A stretch of 64,000 nucleotides of DNA from Glomus cerebriforme (Eukaryota > Glomeromycota > Glomeromycetes > Glomerales > Glomeraceae), in assembly GCA_003550305.1 (NCBI GenBank), contig QKYT01000035.1, positions 276,982-340,981 of the forward strand, written 5' to 3'. The translations under genes were made by a program, and so were the position numbers. The notes beneath the pieces are model-generated. The model was not told the DNA's origin, did not search any database, and worked only from the letters and a program-made list of their open reading frames with translations. Positions 1 to 11,563 of the stretch are shown piece after piece. The number at the start of each line of letters is the position of its first letter. The stretch's first letter is position 1.

Positions 1-910
1 CTATTTATTACTAGTAGTGATCATCACTGATATTATACTGTATAAGATTATAATTTAGTTAAAATAATAAAAAATATTTATCTTCTGTATTATACTCTCC
101 ATTAACTATCTAAAGAGTATTCTAAAAACGTGATTTTTAATCAGAGTTATGCATTAACATATAATGATACCTTTGATACTAGTAATAAACTATGTATGAC
201 AAATAAGGTTAAGGTTTACTAGGCATGAAAAAACACAGTCTTCCAGATATTTAATAAAAATGAAAGCTGGGAGGTGGAACATACTAATATGGGATAATAA
301 ATAAACTCTACCAAAAATTTTTTGGGGTGCTCTTGGCATGGCCTAGTACTCTTCACTTCTCATTTTTATTATGTAATTTCTTAATGCTGTAATACTGGCC
401 AAAAATTTGTATAAATTGTGCAATTTATCTTTGCTTTAAATACTTTTTGATGAGAAACCAATTGCCTTTAATTTGGGCCGAAATTAAAATATATGACAAA
501 TAAATATGAAAATAGGATTTCACACCTAAAAAAAATTGTCCATAAGAATGAAGGGTATGATATGGGGATGACAAAATAGTAATTTTCTGTTTTTAATTTA
601 TGAACCTTCTTATTTCTATGTAATCACACTCCTATATAATCACCAATTTTGATATAACAACCTGGAGATTATAGAAGAGTCTGATTGTAGTATAAAAGAT
701 TAAAAGTAAAATATGACTTTGCGGATGGGCGTTGAGAACAAAACTTTATAATAAATAAATTAACCCAAAATATTTTTATTAAATATAAATAAAAATAAAA
801 TCCTTTAAATAAATAATATATAAAATAAAAAATTATTGATTGAAATCTTAAGACTAGATAATCAAAGAATAGATAGCGGGAGGAACTATTAGCTGTGTTT
901 AATGAATCCT
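1..910. other. intergenic, A+T-rich
   Basis: No coding exon could be supported. The stretch at about 610-700 resembles the terminal sequence of pogo/Tigger-like elements seen elsewhere in the window (a tract ending in CTGATTGTAGTA), but no partner end was found. Confidence 0.4.
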
Positions 911-2897
911 TTATGGAGTATTTTTTAATCCATAAACTAATACATATCCTTTATTTTTTGTAATATTCCAATTATCCTCTGTCAAAAATTTATTAATAGC
1001 ATCAGGTAATTTTGCCACTCCGTTTGGAGAATGATTTCCCTTCCCTGTAATTATTTTCAATGGTTTCAATGGTGTAGCTTAATAGAAGTGACAATTAAAA
1101 TGTTAATAAAATTACAAATTTTCAAATAAGAAAGGTTACAATAATAACTGATTTACCAGATCTCATTCTTTTTGGGTACCAATCATTTAACCATTCTTTA
1201 ACTATAATAAGTGCTTCTTTTACAAAGCAACCGTGGAGATCAAGAATATGTTCATCATTTCTTTTCTCGCTTTCAAAATAATAAAACAGGAAAGAAGAGT
1301 AAAGAAATAAATAAATAATAATAGGAATTGGAACATCATGTATATAATATCACACTTATCCACAAGTAAATGTAATATGCTGATAACTAATTTTCAATAT
1401 AAGAATATAAGTAAAAGAAATAAAATTTTCACTTACCTATGTTTCTTAACTAATGATCTAGCAGCTCGCAATTTCCATCTCCTCATTTCTGCATTAAATT
1501 TCCATCCCTATAAAATAAAAAAAAAGAATAGTTCTTAATGAGATAAATGCTGCTATCTTTTATTACCAAACTTCTTACCTCCTCTGCATAGTAAGATGAA
1601 GTGCCACCTGCCCCTCTTCGATGAAATTGCGCTGCCTTTTTAAAAGCCTCGTCTTGCTTTTTAAAAAATTTGTCAACTTCTTTAAGACAATATTCAGGAT
1701 CATAACCATCCTCATAATCTACTAACCCGTCGTCGTCATCATCATAAATCTTATTAATTAGCGATGATGGTATCCTACTAATATTTTTAGAACTACTAGT
1801 ATGATGCTGGAAATTACCGGTTTGTTTTTTACCGTGAATATGAATAGTTTGATGTTCGACCGTTTGAATACCTTTGTCTTGTTGTCTCTTAGCACCATTC
1901 CAAACTCCATCTGTATCAGAAGATAATAACATCTCTGTCGCACTTTGAACTTCCCCATTACAAATAATAAGTGCTTGCTTGAGGCTTTCAAAATTGTGGT
2001 CAGGAAATACATTAAAAAGTCGGCTCAATTTGTTATCGTCGATGAATTCATCTTTATTGTTATTATTCCACGGATTCTTTGATTGTATTGATGAGGATGG
2101 AATATTCCAACATGAAGAAGTAGTTGGTGGCCCTAAAGTTGAAGGGCTATTTGGAGACGAAGATTTATTAGAATTGGGGCGGTGTCCATTATTTTGAAAT
2201 ATAATTTTATTTTGTTTTGGTTTCCTTAGTCGCTTTTTTTTACGATGTTTAAAACGGGATTCTGATACTAAAGAATTATCTTCATCACAATTAGAATCTC
2301 TTACAGAAATAAGCGGCGAGGTTGATTGTAAGTATGAAAATTCTTTCTCTTGTTGTTCTGTTTCCAAATGCATTTCATTAAGAATAACATCCAAAACCAT
2401 TTCTACATTATTATCATTTTCTCTCAATAAGGTATCTACTCTAACCTCGGAAAGCATAGGGAAACATGTCTTCAGAAACTCTGCGCTTCCTTCAGGATAT
2501 TCAAAATCATAATCGGTTGTTGAACATGTACTTTCATAATCTAATTCATCTTCTACAGAAAGGCCGTCTATTGAACATTCAAGACTAGTGATTGATCCAT
2601 CACCTGAGTGAAATTTTAAATTTAATGACAAGGAATTTTAAGATATATTATTTCATATTCTTTTTTTTTTTGCTTACCAGTTTCACTAAAACTCGGCACA
2701 CTAGAGCTTCTGAAATTACTGCTACTGTTTCCGGAACTTAATTCATTTTCGATAAGTATTTCTTTTCCTTCAGCGTCTAAAACTGAATTGGCTTCTTCTG
2801 CCAATGAATTAAGGATATCAAAGCAAGTATCAAAATCTGGATAATCATTGATAATAGCTGCGATCAATGTAGAGTCAAGAGTTGGACAGAAAATTTG
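911..2897 (-). CDS. CUE/DUF1771/Smr-domain protein, 5' end unresolved
   Basis: Minus-strand gene read from exons 2678-2897, 1579-2603, 1437-1507, 1157-1269 and 911-1077; the phases agree and give about 531 residues up to the stop at 911-913. It opens with a helical segment starting QIFCPTLDSTLIAAI. Two CUE-like segments follow, one around FLKTCFPMLSEVRVDTLL and one around LSRLFNVFPDHNFESLKQAL. Then come a DUF1771 helix (FFKKQDEAFKKAAQFHRRG, continuing across an intron to YYAEEGWKFNAEMRRWK) and a C-terminal Smr domain with its LDLHG motif and the ITGKGNHSPNG loop. In this family CUE binds ubiquitin and Smr is associated with nucleic-acid binding or nicking. The acceptor at 2898-2899 shows that at least one upstream coding exon exists. 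The most likely donor is near 2987, but an in-frame stop just upstream prevents a clean start call. Domain assignment is strong; the N-terminus is not. Confidence 0.85.
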
Positions 2898-3628
2898 CTA
2901 AAATATTATGATAAAGAAAAAAGAAATAAGTAGTATGGTTAGTAAAATATTTCTTATATTACTAATAAAGATTTAAGTTTTTACCAGAAAAATGACTTTA
3001 TGCAAATATTTCGAATTTCAAACATTTGGACTTTTAGGCATTCGGTTCTTCGCAACAAAAAAGTTTTGACGACTTTTAAAAAGGCTATGACTGTTCTACA
3101 TTAAGAAAATAAATAACTTTACAAAGATGCTTTAAAAACATCTTTAAGTCTACACTAACGGTGCCGAAAGTTCGAAACCAAAGACGAACTTACAAGCAAA
3201 CGCAATTTTCCAGAATACTTGTTCTTTTACGCAATCTCACCTCTAAATTCCCTTGTAAAGAAACCATGTTTTGTAAAGTTAAATTTGAAAAATCAAATTT
3301 CTTTTTTGAAGTTTAAAAACCTACGCAGAAAAAAAAATAAATATATTAATATATTTATTATAAGTGCGTAAGGTTGAAGTTTTGAGAGAAACAATCATTT
3401 TTAAGAAACTATGATATCCAACGAGAGAATTGTATCACAAAACTTAAAAACAGGCAAAAACAAGATTTTGCTATCGGATTCACAAATGAAATTACTTGAT
3501 AAAGGAATGATTATATAGATAAATGACTTCAATGCCTCAACGATTGTGTTACATAGTTTTATCATCTATAACCATAAATAATCACCCACTATTTTTACGT
3601 GGGTGTTAAAAAACGGAAGCTTTTCGAT
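2898..3628. other. intergenic / unresolved 5' exon region
   Basis: Should hold the missing first exon(s) and promoter of the Smr-domain gene (minus strand) and the upstream part of the Tigger-like element. A phase-0 coding stretch abutting a GTAAAA donor lies near 2987-3020 on the minus strand, but no start codon fits. No inverted repeat marking the transposon end was identified. Confidence 0.3.
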
Positions 3629-5392
3629 ATGCCAAAGGTTACAAAAGGTAAAGATACCCTAGAATCAAGCGAAACATCAGAGAAAGCCGGTAAACCCGAG
3701 AAAAAAGAAAGATGTTCTTATTCCGTTGACCAAAAACAGATAGTAGTAGAATATGCTCTTAAACATGGAAGAAATGCTGCCGCAAGGCTTTATAAAATAG
3801 ACAAATCTATGGTTGGACGTTGGGTGAAGGCTAGTGAAAAATGGAATGCAGATCCAACAAAAGTTAATTGGAATTCTCTACGAGTTGGTTCGGGACAAAA
3901 ACCATTATATGAAGAAGCCGAAAACCAATTACATAAATGGGTTTCTGATCAACATAGAATGGGTGTTGAGATTACTAACTCAAATGTCAGAAATAAGATG
4001 TATCAGATATTGAAACGACCAGAAATGAAGGCTTTATATCCTGATGCAGAAAAAGAATTTAAAGCTAGTTCGCGCTGGTTAGCAGGATTTTTGGCTCGTA
4101 AAAAACTCACAGTCCTACGTGATCGGCCAGTATTTAAGAAAAGGCCTGTATGCGATGTAGTGTTAAGAGAATATCGTCAGAATATTAAACGTCTTCGAAA
4201 AGGAAAAGAATTTGAATTTAGAAATCTTTTTAATATGGATGAATTGCCCGTGTGGTTTGATACGGAAGGTAATCTTAGAGTCAACTTAAGACGCGAAAAA
4301 GAAATGAAAATCCCCGACACGTTTTATAAATTTACAATTGTATTGACTTGCGCTGCAGGTATTTTTTTTTTATTATTATTTATTTTATTTCAAATAGAAG
4401 TAACTATAATGAATTTAATGAACTTATAATTTTGTATTTTAGATGGGACCAAATATTCACCTATTTGCATATTTAGAGGGAAAGAATTGCCATACGGAGA
4501 GAAAGTTCCTGATGGTGTCATTGTCTGGTTTCATGAAGATGGAATCATGTCTCAAGAATTAATATTCAATTATATTGATATGTTACACGTGATTAGAATG
4601 ATGAATAACCAATCCAACAAACCTGCCATCATGGTTCATGATAAGTCCATGGATTCCATGGATGCAGAAGGAAAAATCAATCAGAAGTTTGCCTCTCACA
4701 ATATTAATTTGGCCGTTATCCCTAATGGAACAATGCTAAGTGTCTTGCAACCGATTGATGTAATTAACAAAATTTTCAAGGATAATCTTTTAAAAGAATG
4801 GGATAAATGGAATGCAATTACTGGAATTATTCGCAGAGCTACGATTACCGATATTTGTGGATGGGTGAAGAATGCATGGGAAGAAATTTCTAAAGAAGTA
4901 GTTACTGATTCTTTCAAAAAATGTCGCATTTCAAGTGCTCTGAATGGATCAGAAGACAAAGCAAAATTTCCAACCGTAGATCCTATTATAAAGGAGATTA
5001 AAGCGGATGATGCAATTCAACGCTCACAATCTCAATCTCAAGATGATGAATTCAATAATGAATATACGATTGAGACAGAAGCGGAAGAGGAAGTGAATAA
5101 CAATGACGAAAAAACGAACGAGAAGCCGAATGAAGGATCCGTAACAGAAATTCACGCAATATTTAATGAATATGTGTTTACTGCGACAGATCAATTGGCG
5201 GGAACATCAGCATTCGCAGAAACTATGCATCCAGATCATACACAATCAAGTCATATGCAGCCTAGTTTTATTCAATCAAATCAATTACCTTCAACTCATG
5301 TTTCAACTCCGAATCAGGCTAATAGGCATTCAAAATATGTTGAACCTACTAATAATATAAATTCGGTTCATATGAGATCATATTTTAAGTAA
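3629..5392 (+). CDS. Tigger/pogo-type transposase (CENP-B HTH, DDE_1)
   Basis: Two exons, 3629-4358 and 4443-5392, give a 559-residue protein with no stop or frameshift. The N-terminus is basic. Next is a psq/CENP-B-type helix-turn-helix (about residues 30-70, NAAARLYKIDKSMVGRWVK) and a Tc5/CENPB DNA-binding domain (about 85-170, ending SSRWLAGFLARKKL). The DDE_1 catalytic domain shows NMDELPV, then HDKSMDS, then LQPIDV, so three acidic residues sit where the pogo superfamily has its DDD triad. The last ~130 residues are a low-complexity Q/S/N/T tail. The ATG at 3629 is the first after an in-frame TAA at 3575. The intron has a standard GT..AG. It may be a live transposase or a domesticated copy; terminal repeats were not found. 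Confidence 0.88.
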
Positions 5393-6411
5393 CGTGAGGC
5401 AACTTACATAGTTTAGTATTTTTAGTCAGTAGATCCCAAATCTTTTAATTTTTTTTTTCGCTATTAATAAAGCACTTAAGCACAAAGCATGGCCTTGATT
5501 TCTTTACAAATGAAGCTTCACACCACAAAATTTTGCGCTCATGTGATATCACCAATCACCGATCATATGCAACTATGTGTGATTACCCAAACCTATGGAA
5601 AATACTATAAAAGTTTTAGTAATGCTAAAGCACATGGCGGCAATTCTCACTACCGGTAATTGGGTAATTGTCACCGCTTAATTCCGGCCGAAAATTATAA
5701 TTTCGGTTAGAGTTAAGATACTATTCATAAAAATTTTTAATTTAAATATCAATCGATAATAAATATTAAAAAAAAAAGTTTTTTAATAGCAAAATATCAC
5801 AAGATGGGGATCCCTTATTCTAATCCAGTACATTAGGATAATTTAATATTTTGAAAAATTTTATTAAACCTTTTTGAACAAATCATGTAATTCAAAATTA
5901 ATTTGAGCCAGAATTATAACTAATTTTGGCTAATATTATAATTTTCGTTTAATCAATCATTGATTCAGAAGGTAAATTGATTTTTAATAAATTAAAGTAA
6001 TTTTAATCAGAGTAAAATTAAATTAAAAGAAAAATAAATTATTAATTTATTACTTATTGCTTTGCTATTATAAGTTCATTTTTATAAAGTTACTAAGAAA
6101 CTGTTTGAATATATATAATAAGTATGCTTTTTTATATTCAGGAGATTTTTGTAATATTCTTTTAGTTTCACATTAATAAAGTAATTTAATATATGTTTAT
6201 TAATAATGATTATGCCAATAATTAATGATTTACATCTAACAGTTATATAATTATAAAAATATTATTTCATGTTAGACAATAACAGATCATATTTTACTTA
6301 ATTTTATAAAAGATAAAAATTTTTTAAATTATAAATAAATATCTAATAAATATCTTCAGAACTTTTTATTAAAAAAAAAATCATCTTTTTTAAAAAAAAT
6401 TATTATTAATT
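5393..6411. other. intergenic with degenerate palindromic repeat
   Basis: A+T-rich. At about 5683-5710 there is a near-palindrome (CGGCCGAAAATTATAATTTCGG split around TATA), and related GCC-AGAATTATAA / TTTTGGCTAATATTATAA words follow up to about 5960. Similar words recur near 18560, 23230 and 34250, so this is probably a decayed dispersed repeat. No gene was seen. Confidence 0.35.
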
Positions 6412-8138
6412 TCAAATATTTGTACTAAATAAACCAGCTTTTCTAAAATGAATATCTAATAAATTATTATAACGTTCATCTTGTTCATTGGGTAATGCAT
6501 GACCAGATCCTGTAAAACAAAAGAAATTTAAGTAAATAATTATAATTTAGCATTATTATTTAATAAATTACCTTCCCAACATTCAAATTCTGCATTTAAT
6601 CGTTTTGCTAAATAATCACTATTTGCTGGATTAATTAAATTATCCCAAGTTCCTGTTACAACCAAAATCTAAAAAATGAGTTTTTTTTAAAAATATGTTG
6701 GTAAAAAAAAAAAAAAAAATTTTAAAAAAATATTATAAAGAAATTACTTGTGAAATATAATATTTAATACGAGTAAGACGACTAGGAGAACAATAATGAC
6801 GAATACAAGCAGCTATTTGTCCAATTGCTCCTAATAAATTAACAGAATTTATGAATTCTAAGAAAGATAATAAATTTTAAAAAAAATGAGGTTTTCAAAA
6901 TAATTTTTACCATTAATAGGTTGAATCCCACGTCTTAATATTCGTTGATGAAATGTCTATTTAACATTTCATTATTAGTAAACTGAGTGAGTATATTATA
7001 CATTAAAATATATGTTACATTTACCTCTAATATATGTTCTTTATTTGTTGCATGAGGTGAACCTGAAGGAGCAGGAGCTTCTAACCATTCCTAAAGAAAT
7101 ATATCATCATGTGAGTTTTATAAAAATTAAATTTAAACAAGTTAAAAGAAAGAGTTGAGAAGACTACTTACATTGGGAAATAATAATTTTACCATTATGT
7201 CGACTTTATTTAGTGGATCTTTAATAAACAATAATTTACTCAAAGTAGTAACACATAACAACTATTTTATACATAAAGAAAAATCAATATTTCCATCATT
7301 AATTCAAAGTAAAAAAAAAAATTAAACTTACTGGAGGTAGTGTCATTCCTGGTGTTGTAGAAGTTAAACAAAGGGATTTAAAGTATTGTGGTTTGGCTAG
7401 CACTAATTCTTGTGAAATCATGCCCCCCATCGAAATACCAATCAGATGAACATTTTTTGTCCATCCTATATATTCACATAAATCGATTACATCATGTGCC
7501 ATTTGACTTGTGCTAGAGAATATTACGAATATTGCACGAATGAATACGAAAGCGATGATGCCGATGAATATTATAATAATTAACTTTAAAAAGTTACCTA
7601 TAGAATCCTGCTGGTGCGTCTTTAATACATGAAATGAAGAAATAACGATTATGTTTTTTTAAAAAAAAGAGATCAAAAGATATGATTATGTATTATACCT
7701 GAATGTCCGACACCACGATTATCAAAAACGCATACTTGATAATCGGGATGACTTCCAAAATATTTGACCTAACAAAGTTGAACAATATAAAATGTTCTTT
7801 AAATTCAAAAAAAAAAAGTTTTTTTTTTTAAGAAATTGATATTTACTTGATATTCCCAACTTTCCGCTGTAGTATTCAATCCTATATAAAGGTTAAAGAT
7901 TATTTTTTTTAATTCTTGAAATAATTATGCAATCCACAAATCGTAACATACCCATGATAAAGAGTAGTTTATTTGGTCCATTTCCATGTATTTCATAATA
8001 AATTTTTATAGTGTTTTTTAAATTAAAATAATTAAAATAAGAATCCTTTCCAAAACTTTTACCAACTTCACAATAACCACTTTTTAACAGCGTATGTGGT
8101 TTTCTACTATCAGTATTTACGTTAATCGAAGAAGTCAT
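6412..8138 (-). CDS. alpha/beta-fold hydrolase
   Basis: Eleven exons on the minus strand: 7952-8138, 7847-7881, 7699-7768, 7598-7619, 7332-7512, 7172-7261, 7025-7090, 6911-6956, 6748-6830, 6572-6668 and 6412-6509. They sum to 975 nt (324 residues plus stop). The fold is recognised from the oxyanion-side sequence LLFIMGLNTTAESWEYQ, the strand YQVCVFDNRGVGHSD, the nucleophile elbow GISMGG (catalytic Ser), an acid in VVTGTWDNLINP, and a late His in SGHALPNE, which together make a plausible Ser-Asp-His triad. One exon is only 22 nt and another 35 nt. The substrate is unknown. The gene is divergent from the glutamine-synthetase-like gene across 264 bp. No signal peptide or membrane segment was seen, so it is probably cytosolic. 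Confidence 0.9.
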
Positions 8139-8402
8139 TATTTATCCTTATTCCTTAATTAAATAATTTTTTTTATTATTTATATACATATTCAAGATCA
8201 CGTGTTTATTTATGATCCCTTAAAGGAAATCAGTCACAAGAAAAATAAAAAGATCCGGCTAAAAAATTCCCACCCTAAAATTCCCACGGTTTAATTATTA
8301 TGGTACTATTAAGGAAGAAGATCCGATTTGATGTCCTTCACTCTAAAATCAGCGGTATCTTGTCAAAAGGTTCTCTTTGTTTAAAAATTTTTCGTAAATA
8401 AG
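8139..8402. promoter_or_regulatory. bidirectional promoter region with CACGTG box
   Basis: The only space between two divergent genes, so it must carry both promoters. It contains CACGTG at 8199-8204, the core bound by bHLH factors such as Cbf1 in other fungi. Function is inferred from position. Confidence 0.45.
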
Positions 8403-10410
8403 ATGTGTGAAAAAATTCCTCAAAATGTTGAAGAAGTTAAAAAACTTTTGGAAAATGACCAACGTGTAAAAGTAGCTGGTAAAAATTTCAAACTAAGATA
8501 CGAATATATTTAAATTATTTATCATATACCTAATTTCTCGAAATTAGGTGTGGATGTTGACGGAATTCTTCGTGGGAAAATTCTTGTAAAGAGCAAATTC
8601 TTGTCTACTTTAGAAAATGGATTCGGCATGTATTTAAAATTTTATAATTAACATGAATTCTCATCGAAATACTAATTAACACGTTTTTTCTTATAGGATT
8701 TTGTAGTGTAATTTTCGGATGGGATATGCATGATAAGACGTACACCGAAGAACTCGAAATATCAAACCTTGATAATGGTACAAATTCAAAATTTTTCTCG
8801 TTCTAATTCTTGTATTGAATGAATTTAATCTCTCTTTTTAATTAGGCTATGCCGATATTATTGCAAAAGTTGACTTATCCACTTATCGTCGTATACCATG
8901 GGAGAATAATATTCCGTTTTTCTTGTTGTCTTTTTATGATCCCACAACAAAAGAACCACTTTACGTATGTCCAAGAGGTCTTTTGAAAAATATCTTAAAT
9001 AAATACGAAGCATTAGGTAAATTAAATTTTTGCTATTTTATGTCATATTTATTTATTATTAACAATTTTTTTTTATATGTATTTAGGTTTAAAACCAATG
9101 TGTGGCGCAGAATTCGAGTTCTTCAATTTCAAAGGTATAAATAGCATTCATTAGACAGCTGATATTATAAAATATGCGAATAATAATATCTTTTTTATTT
9201 TTGTACAAAGAAACTCCCGAAACCATGGCTGCAAAACAATATGATTCACCCATTCCACTTACACAAGGAATGTTCGGTTATTGTAAGTATATATATATAT
9301 TTTGCTATAAGTTGTTTCATTTGTTCTTATTTACCTTTTTTTTAGCATTGCTTCGACCAACTTCAAATCAAACCTTCTTTTATGATATATTTGATGAATT
9401 GAAAGCATTCGGTGTGAATTTAGAAGGATTGCATACAGAAACAGGTCCGTTATTGATTTAATTTATTTAAAATTGTCCGAACAAATGCTATTTAAATTCG
9501 AATTTTAAAATTAAAATTAATAATTTACTTACCATGTATAGGTCCTGGTGTATATGAGGCTGCGCTTGCATATTCACCAGCGATGGATATGGCAGACTCA
9601 GCTACACTGTTTAAATTGGGTACAAAACAAATTGGCCTTCTTCGACACGGAATTATGTCATGTTTTATGGCGAAACCGCATGTTGATTTGCCAGGATGTT
9701 CAGGACATCTGCATTTTTCGCTTAAAGATATAAAAACAGGAGAAAATGTTTTTGCCAAAAATGATAGTGATGTTGAATGTAAAGATGAATTTGTAGAAAA
9801 TGGATCAAGTAATTCAAAAGAATGGAAAGATACTAAAGCTATGAGCGATACTATGAAACATTTTTTGGCGGGTATTCTTGTTGGATTGCCAAGTATTATG
9901 CCTTTATTAGCTCCAACTGTTAATAGTTATAAAAGATTAGTGGAAAATTATTGGGCACCTATAAATGTTTCGTGGGGTCTTGAAAATCGAACTGCAGCTA
10001 TAAGAGTAATTTCCCCACCAACATCATCAGCATCAGCAACTAGAATAGAATTGAGAGTTACAGGAGCTGATATTAATTCATATTTTGCAATTTCAGCTAC
10101 TTTAGCATGCGGATTATACGGAATTGAAAATAAATTACCAATTTTAATGCCACCTTTATCACATATTACAAACAAAGCGGTCATTACGCCAGAAGAAAAA
10201 ATGAATATACTAACTCAGCATCAAGAAAAACGTTTAGCTAAAACTTTACAAGAAGCCACTCTTGCAATGATGGCTAAAGATTCTATAGCTAGGAAAGTAT
10301 TAGGTGATAGATTCGTTGATCATTTTGGTAAAACTAGATTGCATGAATGGAAATTGTGGGAAACTAATGTTACTAATTGGGAAATCAAACGTTATTTTGA
10401 ACCTGTTTAA
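8403..10410 (+). CDS. glutamine synthetase-like enzyme (GS catalytic domain, FluG/lengsin type)
   Basis: Eight exons (8403-8478, 8548-8625, 8697-8777, 8846-9016, 9087-9134, 9211-9282, 9346-9444, 9542-10410) sum to 1494 nt, 497 residues. The N-terminal part matches the class-I GS-like beta-grasp region (VDVDGILRGKIL, NGFGFCSVIFGWD). The catalytic domain shows CGAEFEFF, HTETGPGVYEAALAYS, PGCSGHLHFSL (metal/ATP-site His) and ENRTAAIRVI, and the carboxyl half is encoded by one long exon. The family ligates ammonia or amines to glutamate-like acids with ATP; whether this member makes glutamine is not certain, because GS-like paralogs include gamma-glutamyl-polyamine synthetases and FluG. Exon 2 appears to end at a GC donor (G|GCATGT), and exon 7 at the unusual donor GTCCGT. 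Both are required to keep the conserved protein in frame. Confidence 0.9.
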
Positions 10411-10662
10411 TTTTTAATTTAATAGACAAATAATGAAGTCAGCTGTTAAATTATAAGCTGCTCTTCATTAATGATAAGCGCCATTCATCTGATAACTTTA
10501 AATATTTTTCGTAAACGTAAAAAATAAACAAAATAAACATATGAACTCAAGACCTAAATTTTCTCCAATTATAAAATTCATTTTTAAAAATTGATTCTTT
10601 TCTGGAAAGGAATTATTGTTCAAGTAAGGAATTAGGGTAAAGGATTATTTCCATCAATACAA
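10411..10662. other. convergent 3' spacer
   Basis: 252 bp between the convergent ends of the GS-like and Rpc17 genes. A+T-rich; no gene seen. Confidence 0.4.
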
Positions 10663-11472
10663 TCAATAATGAATATTCTCCGATAAATTATTTTTTTTTT
10701 TTGGATCTGTCTCATAATGAATAAATGTCAGAACCTCATCCCCTTCTAAAGGTTCATTGCCACTTTCCAAGCGACGTACAACCTTGCCTGGGATAGGTAG
10801 GTTAGTTCCAATCATATAAATCATTTCCCGAAGTGTTTCTATTGAGAATCGATCTTCACAATCTTCTATAATCTTAATTTCACAAAAGAATTAAATAAGT
10901 AAAAGTTTATAAAACACAATTTTTAAAGAAATATAATTACCAATTCTAGTTCAGCAATGCTTTGTGGTCTCAAGTTGATAATCTGCAATTTTTCAGATTT
11001 GGTCAAATTATACTTCTTGAGTTCAAACAAAATTGACTCAATTTGTTCGGGTGTTTGGGTTTTTGCTGGTGACGGGGATTGTGATGACGTTAGATTCTGT
11101 ATAACCTAACAAGAAGGTTTAATAATAAGTGAATGAGTTGTGAATGTATTATCCATTTGTCAGAAGAACTGATGAATCATATGTATAAAAAATAAGAATA
11201 AGAATTAATTTTACCTCAAATTGAATGGTCTTTAAATTTTCTGCAAATTTGATTTGTGGGTTAATTCGAGCTTGTTCTTTTTGTTTTTCATCTAGTTCAC
11301 GAAGAAGGGCCAACACTTCATAATTTGAAAGCTGTGTATTTCTCTTTTCAATGATCTTTTGATTGTACATGTAAAGCATTAGTAATATTAGCGACGATAC
11401 AAAAGACAAATGGAACAAATAATTTACCTGCATTTTACTGACGCAGATCACATCATTTTCATATAAATTCAT
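10663..11472 (-). CDS. RPC17: DNA-directed RNA polymerase III subunit Rpc17/RPC9 (CRCP, Rpb4 domain)
   Basis: Four exons (11428-11472, 11215-11355, 10941-11105, 10663-10872) sum to 561 nt, 186 residues, close to the family size. The N-terminal TQLSNYEVLALLREL is the hallmark of CRCP/RPC9. The central part is QTPEQIESILFELKKYNL, followed by the Rpb4-type helical segment KSEKLQIINLRPQSIAELEL and IIEDCEDRF. The protein pairs with Rpc25 to form the stalk of RNA polymerase III in the nucleus. The gene is divergent from NUF2 with only 91 bp between start codons. Near the C-terminus a run of 12 A on the coding strand encodes lysines, so the last few residues depend on its exact length. Confidence 0.87.
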
Positions 11473-11563
11473 TTTTCACATCCACGTGACTTTATGGTCA
11501 CATATCATCTTGTGTCGTCATACGCGCTTATTTCTTTTTCGCTCGTTTAAAAATATAGAAACT
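11473..11563. promoter_or_regulatory. 91-bp bidirectional promoter with CACGTG
   Basis: The two start codons (RPC17 at 11472 on minus, NUF2 at 11564 on plus) face away from each other. CACGTG lies at 11483-11488. No TATA box is evident. Confidence 0.45.

Noticed and set aside
2941..3060. A first exon for the Smr-domain gene with a ~30-nt intron
   Set aside because: The intron would be much shorter than any other here, and no start codon shares the needed phase.
9525..10184. Antisense frames across the last exon of the GS-like gene
   Set aside because: Shadows of a strongly conserved coding exon on the plus strand.
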